Assembly (NCBI GenBank): GCA_949317995.1
Contig: OX439035.1
Span: 6,137,227-6,201,226, forward strand
Origin: Acholoe squamosa
Lineage: Eukaryota > Annelida > Polychaeta > Phyllodocida > Polynoidae
DNA: 64,000 bases
Direction of reading: 5' to 3'
Shown here: in pieces, positions 56,636 through 64,000 of the stretch
How the letters are laid out: each line of letters starts with the position of its first letter
Numbering within the stretch: the first letter of the stretch is position 1
Made by a program: the position numbers and the translations under genes
Notes under the pieces: model-generated
Databases searched by the model: none
What the model saw: the letters and a program-made list of their open reading frames with translations, nothing else
Told to the model about the DNA's origin: nothing

Positions 56636-57560
56636 CTCACCAGGTGGCTTCACCATGCCTCAATTTCCTGTAAGATTAATCTGAGGTGTCTTCAGTTAGA
56701 GATGCTATAGTCATTCTGGTGAGTTCTAATGCCCCTAGGCTAATTACAGTAAGGACCAGACCTCCCTCATAGATTGACCATCAGGGCAAAAGTGGCGAAA
56801 TGTAAAGAACAGTTGTAGTTTGTACTCAGTAGTCATTAGACATATATGGTTCATTTACTTCTTAACTTTATGTACAAGTAGCACGACATCAGATGTAGAT
56901 GAATATGCTAATCCTTGGAAAGATTAAAACTCTTTAGTCAATGCCTTTGTATATATTGATGTTTAAATGCATGGTTCCGCATTCATAAATTCCTGGCCAT
57001 ATCAACAAAATGATGTTGTAGTTTCTGGCTTTATGTATGGGCAGCACACAGACAGTACCAAATAAATATAACCCTACCAGTCTATATCTAGGTAAATGGG
57101 AATGACAGTGCCTCTACAGAAAATAGATCTCACATCAGGTGGTTTCAACATGCCCCTAATTTTCTGCTTTTGCTGATCTCAGATGTTTCCAGCTGTACCT
57201 ATCTGGTCATGTACTGACTGTGAATCTTCTACATACCCAAGAGTGATAACCATAAATCTCTCTGCAGAAACTGACCATTAAGATATTCATAGCATGATTG
57301 GAAAACATGAATTTTGATCTTTGGCTAACAGATGGTATATGGTTTGGAGTTCCTGGCCTCACATAATGAAATAATTGATATACATGTATGCTTATAGTCC
57401 CACCTCTAGAAACAGTGTGCAGACGACTCTTGATAAATTATCCTTCTCCTTGTCTATATTGAAGTGAATAGAAAAATGACTGTTCCTCGGCAGTAAGTAG
57501 GTCTGACACCAGGTGGTTTCACCATGCTTCCAATTCTGCTTTCATTATTCTGAGATTACA
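56636..57560. repeat. Satellite-like tandem units right of the retroelement
   Basis: Three units, with cores near 56640-56700, 57110-57200 and 57475-57550, share CAGGTGGYTTCAMCATGCC and the following CTGAGRT word with 37660-38290. The spacing is ~370-480 bp. The retroelement therefore split one array. Confidence 0.75.
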
Positions 57561-60500
57561 TCCCACAAATTAACAAGAGAGTGTAGTGAGTTACCACTAT
57601 CTATCTATGTATTTGTCATACACTTGTATCTATAGTACCACTCACTGGATGCTGGTATTTTCAATAATCTTGTTGGGACCCAGAGACCTCTCGTAAACAT
57701 CCAACTCATACCACCAATGGTACCTTATTCCCATATATAGAACCAAAAACAAGGTTAGATTGCACATTGATTTCAATTCTACCCTGGTATGCCATTACAA
57801 CAAGATGTCTCATCTTATGAATGTTAAATGAAATATACTCCTGCCACCATAGCCTTAACATTTGCCTCCTAGAGCTTCCAGTGGATGCACCTGTCTGTCT
57901 ATACCTGCCTATAAGTGCATGCCACGTATTCTTGGCATGCCATATTGATAACATGTGCTCTGGAGACAGGCATCTGGGAGATGACCTGGTCAACATGGTG
58001 ATGGGGACACCACTGGTTTTCCAGCAGATAGTGTATGTGCTTAGTATCTAGGAAAGAAAGGTGAACCTATCTGAAAATGCGACCCAACCTATTTCAACCT
58101 ATTGGTCAAATAAAAAAAGATGTGGATAGGTGGATAAATAAAGAACATGTTTCAAGTTATATGGCATAAATATTCACGGTAGGGATGTTGGTTTGCAATA
58201 TCTATTTCATGCAGGCCTAAAGACAGCCCCCAAATTGCTTTCGTGACTTGAACACATCATGAATTTCCCTGGCTCTGCTTTTTTCTTAAATGCTATTTAG
58301 TTACTTAGGAGCCTTATTCATGTGTTCAGAGGATCTGGTTAAGATATGGCATTAAGCAAAGGGTAGAGAGGAAATAGGGGGGGGGGGGCTAAGGACTAAT
58401 TGTCTCAGGATATGTAGTTGGAGTCATCTGCCACCGAGAGTTTCCTGTTTCCATGACAACTAATGGCTCAAATTGCCTCTGAGTTCATACCCCATTACAA
58501 ACACTAAATTATGGCTACAGGTAAGGTATAGCTGAAATAGGTCTATTGGGAAGGGGTTATTGAGGCCCAATCATAAGCAATTTATGAACAAGTTGGAAAT
58601 ACTCTCAAGTTTCATATAAGGCAACATCCCCTCATATGGTTTCCTTATCAATTGCTCAACACACTATGTGAACTAGATGGGGCAAGAACTTCGAGATGGC
58701 AAAATAGTCCATGGTTTGCCTGCAAGGTTTAATTGGCCGTCTACCCTAGATCTTGTCCACAGCAGGACCCTTTCACCCTTGATGACCCTGGTCAGACCCC
58801 TGTAAGCAGCCGCAAACCTCCAAGGGCCTCCACTAAGTGGCCCTCTTCCTGTACACACCATCATCAGGTGTTACACTGATGGCATACATAGCAAGAAAAT
58901 ATGGTGCTGCTTCTGACCAGTGCAGATGTGGGTGAAAGCTTTCTGCTTAATCAGCAGAAATCTGTCGTGTTTGATTTCTGCCTCAAGACTATTTAGCTAG
59001 GGGTAAAAAAGGTCGCACATGGTGGTGAAGAGTAACCTAAAACAGGACCTTTAATCTTTGGGATGGGATAGTCTGGTTATATTGAATGAAGTTAATATAT
59101 GAATGTTAGTCGGTCAGCTTATACATGGAAATTTGCCTGTGCCTTATAGAGCCCCTATCAAGTCAGGGTCTACCTAATAGGCAGAGTATATGCCAATCTT
59201 ATGTAGATATATCTACATAAGATTGGCATTTGACATTTGCAGCCCTGCTGAATTGCCAAGAAAGGGTGCATTGATTCGGGTTTTAAGGGTTTCTGGATGG
59301 ATAAAAGCCATTCCTGCTACTGCTCAGAGTGGTCAAAGCCTATAAAGGCAGTTGCTTCTTCTAGAATGCCTGCCTAAAGTGTTGCCCTAACTTAATAGGC
59401 CTCCTCTCTGTTGTATCTCCATCCCCTGGGGCTAATGATGAGAAGAATACAACTCAGACAAAAAATCCTTATCCTGTTTATTTTTAGGCTTTGCAACAGG
59501 AAGAACAGTCTTACAGCCTAAAGAGATCTAATTGAAACAGTGAGAGCCACCTCCCTGTGGCTATCATTTTAAGACAGATGCAAGATTTCAATGTCTGAAG
59601 CGGCTGTTGCAGTTAATTAGTTTAAAGGCTTGGGAAATTTCAGCACTTTCAGAAGGCAATTTTTCAATAATATTAACTAGAATCATGGAGACATTCTCTC
59701 CAGAGGGGGTAATATTGTCATAGAAGGTCCTGGCAGAACCTTAGGCTGATCCTGGGGTGATACTCTGACTCTGCCTTAGTATCATCCCAAATCATACTCA
59801 TTTTGGCGACTTTGCCTGAGTCTAGATCCACATCAAGTGAATAAGAATATTTTTTCAGTGAACATATTTTGCCCTCCTCCTCTGACACTACATTATATAT
59901 TATGGCTACACTAATGTGTTCCCCAGCATCTCCCGGATGTTTTGCGATAGATCTCCTTTTTTATCCAGAGAAGACTTTTTACACTGCAGTGTTTCATACT
60001 GTGTGATCCAAGTTAATGTTTCAATGAAGTACTCTAGTAAAAACCCTGTTCGCCTGCACTGGGGGCGTGCATTGATTTCAACAAGGCTATACCCTTGGCC
60101 TTTATTTAAAGCTGGTGCTTATTTGAATTTCAGATTATGGTGTATTTTGATATCCTCCATTGCTCCTGTTGTTTAGATGCATTATAGGCACCTGGGGTTT
60201 TTATGACCATCATGATTTCACTGTTTGTATTAATGATTTTAAACAGTGTTGTAAAGGTGTGCCACCAATTACATGAAAGGGGAAAAGTAGGGTAGTGTAT
60301 TAGGTTGAATACATCATCGTAGCTATCAGAAAGATGGAACCGGGTGGTTTTTCACAAGCTCACCTACCACTGATCCCTCAATACTGGAAGCAACACACAT
60401 AGCTGCTTACCAGACTACATTAATCATTTCTGACCTATGACTCTTAATTTCACATCATTATTCCATGTTGACGCTGATCCGACCATTTATTAAATAGTAA

Positions 60501-62655
60501 TCTTATGGAGTAAGATTGTAGTCTAAATAACATAGGTAAGTCAGAAATAAGATGACCTTGCTACAAACTATAGTAGCAGGATCTTTATAAGTGCCAGTCT
60601 CAAAAAAGAGCAGGGGGTAAAGTGTCATTGAAATTGAAACATTGTAGGCCCCTAATCTAACTATTAAGCAAGTGCCTATCTTGTATAGCCGCTTGGGGTA
60701 TTGAAATCAATAAGTGCCAGGTCCCAATGACAGGACCCTTGGTTAAAAAATTATCTTATACTGTCCTTTTATGTCTTTACAGGTGGGTACTGACTGGTGC
60801 TGATAAGGGCAGGTAACTAAAGGTAATTACTCATAGTTCAACAAAACAGAAGCCACTGAAAAAGCAAAAGGTGAAAATTGATGGGCCTTATGAAAGTTTG
60901 AATTGCATAAATCCAGTGAAAAGGGGAATTGCATATATATTTAGCTTTGGTCATGTCTAATGTCTTAACCTTTTGACATATCTTCCTTTAGGCCCTACGG
61001 GGAATACCAACAACAGGCAAAAACTTAGTAATTCCCTGTCCTGGCCTCAATCCTAATTCCTTCAACCTCACCCATGAGGGAAAGTCTATAAGTAAGGATC
61101 CATCACTGTCCAACTAACCATGAAGCTTCCCCACCCACCCCACTCCACCTCAGTGCCTTGGGGGTCCCCACCCTGGCTGCACTGGTCTCCTATCTTCAGG
61201 CTGTGCATGCTAAAAATGATTTTAGTCTCAATTTAACCACCTCTACGGCATCCAATCATGGGAACAGAACATACTGTGTATTCCACTTCAAAGGTACCCT
61301 GGCCTCAGGGTGATCAATATGGAAGCTGCAGGGTATGGAGGGACACCAGAGTGTCTAATTAGGGTTGGAAAGATGGAACGGGGTGATTCTGCCATTAGTC
61401 CAGCACAGGGACCACTTGTACAAATAGGTAAGGGTCCTGAGACATACTTTGTTTATCGCATGTCTATTACATTTAAACCCAGCATGTAAGCCACTGCTTA
61501 TAGACCATTAAAAGCACCTGGTGCAGCTAATAGCACCTCCATGAACTCTGGTGTGGCTTATGTGTGGAGCTTTTTATGTGTGGAGTCTATAGGAATGTAT
61601 AGTAACAAAGTCTTAAAATTCAGGGTGTGGCGTATGCATCAATACTGCTTATATTAAGGGCTTATCAGTATTTGTCATAATGCCTATTTGAAGCCTATGG
61701 GGATCTCTTGAGAGAAAAAAAAAACATCAACCTGTAATCAATCACGATTGTGTATATATACATGATCTGAAAATTTAATTTTGTGATATTGCATATATAA
61801 TGACTAATAACATTCTTGATGAGGGTGATCAAAGACACTTGCACTCAAGAAAAAAAGAGAAATGAGGTTAGGTTCTCACTGTGAGTCTATAATAATCACA
61901 TTGATTGTACCCTCTGAGACCATAATTTATCCAACCCACCCTCCATTAAGCTTTCCCCAGGGATTTTGTGTCATACCCAATTTTGTTGGTTGGAGCAGTA
62001 ATGCCCAAATCCAGTTTACCACTGGTACCTGCTGTAAGCTATTGCTCCCACTATGACTGTACTTCTTAATATCCACCAACAGAGTCATTGCCCCTCACAC
62101 CCACCCTTCCCTTGAAATATCACACCACCCCGGGTCACTGCACGTTTATACCCTTATTTAATCGGCGCCATTTAACCATCCATCCTCAATGCCTCGGTGA
62201 CTGGGTCAGGGTCACACAGAATGAACTTGAGAGAGATATGATTGGAGAAGACATTTTGTGAGAAGGTATGTGATGGATATTTTTGTGTTCATGTTTAAGA
62301 AGTAGTAATCTATCTGTGTTGTCATTAAGATAACAAGCAATGACGACATACAAACTAATTTAAGGGAGGCATGAGATGCCAAGATTGAAATATGCATTAA
62401 AAACCTTGACTAGGCACCATGAGGATACATTTTGTCATTAGCAAATTCTTAAGATCAGCAAAAAATAATACCCACAAGGAATATTTTTAGGTCTTACAGA
62501 AAAGTAGTGAAAGGTCATAATACAGCATTAAGGAGTCAGTCCCTTTCTCATGTACTACAGTATGGCACCTGTAATACCTCTTTCTCACACAGAGTAAAAT
62601 ACCAGGTCTGTAATGAGAGAAGGTTTGCTGATTTAATCTGAATTGCAGGGAATCA
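57561..62655. other. Intergenic stretch without a recognisable gene
   Basis: AT-rich unique sequence. It holds a G-run at 58378-58388, the palindrome at 59190 and weak repeats. Short open frames (86 residues or fewer) show no motifs. Confidence 0.55.
59190..59229. repeat. Perfect 40-bp palindrome without loop
   Basis: ATGCCAATCTTATGTAGATA followed by its exact reverse complement, with no spacer. Confidence 0.95.
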
Positions 62656-62766
<111 letters not shown>

Positions 62767-62775
62767 GCTAATAGA

Positions 62776-62880
62776 TCATGGATGTTGGAGCCCTAGGGGA
62801 GTCTATGCTGGATATACCCGAGCCGCGGAGCGGCGAGGGTATATCCAGCATAGACTCCCCGTGGGCTCCAACATCCATGA
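62776..62880. repeat. 44-bp-arm palindrome with CCGC-GGA-GCGG tip
   Basis: Arms 62776-62819 and 62837-62880 match at 42 of 44 positions. The 17-base tip GAGCCGCGGAGCGGCGA itself folds. It begins 14 bases after the TA tract and is followed by a CpG-richer block. Confidence 0.95.
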
Positions 62881-63022
62881 ACTAATAGGTTTATACCACC
62901 ATTTCCTCCATTTTGTATTAATTTCTTACCTGATATCCACAGAATATAGCCACGAGAAGGCATTTTGTAAGTGCAAGCGACACGGCCCGTGTCCGCTCTG
63001 CGCGAAGCCATTATTTTTGTTC

Positions 63023-63483
63023 CTTGCCGGGACAGGTACCGCCGTGTTTACAGTCACTTTTCGTATGGAATCCAACCATGACAAGTTTTCAAATTAAAAC
63101 ATATACATCCTTAGATAGTCTAGATGATCCCTCCATGCGTATTATGTCCAATATATTCAAAATAAAGGAGAATCCATTGATTTTCCCATCGTAAGCGAGT
63201 CGCGGTCTGCCATTCCCACCCGCCTCCTTGTTCGGCGAAAGTGTGTCAGTGGCCCGGATGTGGATATAGGTCATCCGCTCGTCGTGCAAGGAAGACGCCG
63301 AAAACTTCGGACCGTGTTGGAAAATCAATGGATTCTTATTTATATTGAAGAAAATGGAGACAATTAGCACGCATTCCTCGTCTATGGATCGAATACTTCT
63401 TGGGATTATAATATTATAACATGTCATGGTTGGATTCCATACGAAAAGTGAGTGTGAACATTCGGTACCTCTCCGGTCAAGGT
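63023..63483. mobile_element. Nested foldback element
   Basis: The outer arms include a perfect 29-base inverted repeat (63055-63083 and 63422-63450, beginning CACTTTTCGTATGGAATCCA) that continues imperfectly outward to about 63023 and 63483. A second, inner pair (around 63145-63187 and 63317-63355) contains GAATCCATTGATTTTCC and its inverse. The centre is CpG-rich. No coding frame. Confidence 0.8.
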
Positions 63484-63514
63484 CTTATTTATATTCGCAT
63501 TTGATTTCATTACC

Positions 63515-63590
63515 GTTCAGTGTGGCGCTATGGCTAAGGCCTTCGCCTACCACCACTGCGGCCGGGGTTCAATCCTCATACGAGTTGGGA
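63515..63590 (+). repeat. tRNA-derived SINE head
   Basis: A box TGGCGCTATGG (63523-63533) and B box GGTTCAATCC (63566-63575). The acceptor stem does not pair and unrelated sequence follows. Confidence 0.5.
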
Positions 63591-63875
63591 CGATTTTTCA
63601 CATTGAAACAATGGCGAGACCAAATTTCTATGTCCGCCAGCGTCTCCAAAAATATTCTAAGTCCAACTTGACCTCGAAAAAGTATATACCAAAAATTTCA
63701 AAAATGCACAAGTGTGGTATATGCAGAATAATGCACGGCTAAACTGCATATAAACCCACCGGAAGTTCCGAAATCGTGGTATAAATATATGTGTGTGTGC
63801 ACATTCCCCTGAGGTAAACAGCTTACTGGCAGTAGCATCTGCTGTGGCGCTTTTCTGTTGTAATTTGACCTCTCG

Positions 63876-64000
63876 GGAGGGTCTTGCCAAAAGAAAACGA
63901 GGAAGGACCTCTTAACCTTTTTTCAGGTATTACTGATAGAAACGTAAATGGGATTTCGTTTACATAGTATTGCCAAATAACCACTTAGCAAAGGGATATA
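63876..64000. mobile_element. MITE, GGAGGGTCTTGCC family, cut by window edge
   Basis: Identical to 39177-39206 over its first 30 bases, then similar (TTTCAG…CTGATRRAAAC…ATAGTATTG). The right terminal repeat lies beyond the window. Confidence 0.8.

Noticed and set aside
58673..60176. Small open frames as host exons
   Set aside because: They have no family motifs, no convincing splice pairs and no codon signal distinguishable from the background.

Overview
The window looks like non-coding, repeat-rich DNA from an invertebrate animal, probably marine. The evidence is low GC, many miniature inverted-repeat transposons (MITEs), tRNA-derived SINE heads, TA and CT microsatellites, spliceosomal-type splice signals and no bacterial gene organisation. 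I could not identify the species and found no convincing host protein-coding gene. The only well-supported protein-coding content belongs to one large LTR retroelement.

Layout. 1-626 is the end of an older LTR, cut by the window edge. 627-8650 and 17718-28180 are two diverged direct copies (A and B) of one long non-coding segment. Each has gained different transposons since duplication, so each serves as the 'empty site' for insertions in the other. 8651-17716 and 28181-34480 are intergenic, with MITEs, palindromes and minisatellites. 34480-40646 is a patchwork of diverged local duplications with CT-repeat cores and a ~400-480 bp satellite-like unit; the same unit resumes at 56640-57560. The retroelement at 40647-56631 interrupts this array. 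57561-64000 is again intergenic and ends in a cluster of foldback structures.

The retroelement (minus strand, 15,985 bp) is a complete, apparently young, envelope-bearing Ty3/gypsy-type endogenous retrovirus. It has 1,350-bp LTRs with only about four differences, a 4-bp target duplication (CAAC), a tRNA-Ala-like primer site, a polypurine tract, gag, pol (protease-RT-RNase H-integrase) and an env resembling the baculovirus-F/errantivirus class. Pol lies in the -1 frame, has no usable ATG and overlaps the end of gag. A GGAAAAC heptamer touches the gag stop and is followed, 5 nt later, by a perfect 11-bp hairpin: a near-textbook -1 frameshift signal. Gag has no zinc knuckle; an Arg/Gly/Asn-rich disordered tail replaces it. 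Pol carries a ~250-residue Lys/Pro-rich insert between RNase H and integrase. Env continues past its membrane anchor into a second hydrophobic segment and a ~170-residue tail. Between env and the 3' LTR, an open frame on the opposite strand (159 residues from a Kozak-context ATG) sits just behind a textbook 3' splice site. By position it is analogous to the antisense genes of complex retroviruses. This combination is the best candidate for an undescribed system here.

A second theme is a set of palindromes with long AT-richer arms and a short CpG-rich hairpin at the tip, each lying next to CpG-rich DNA.
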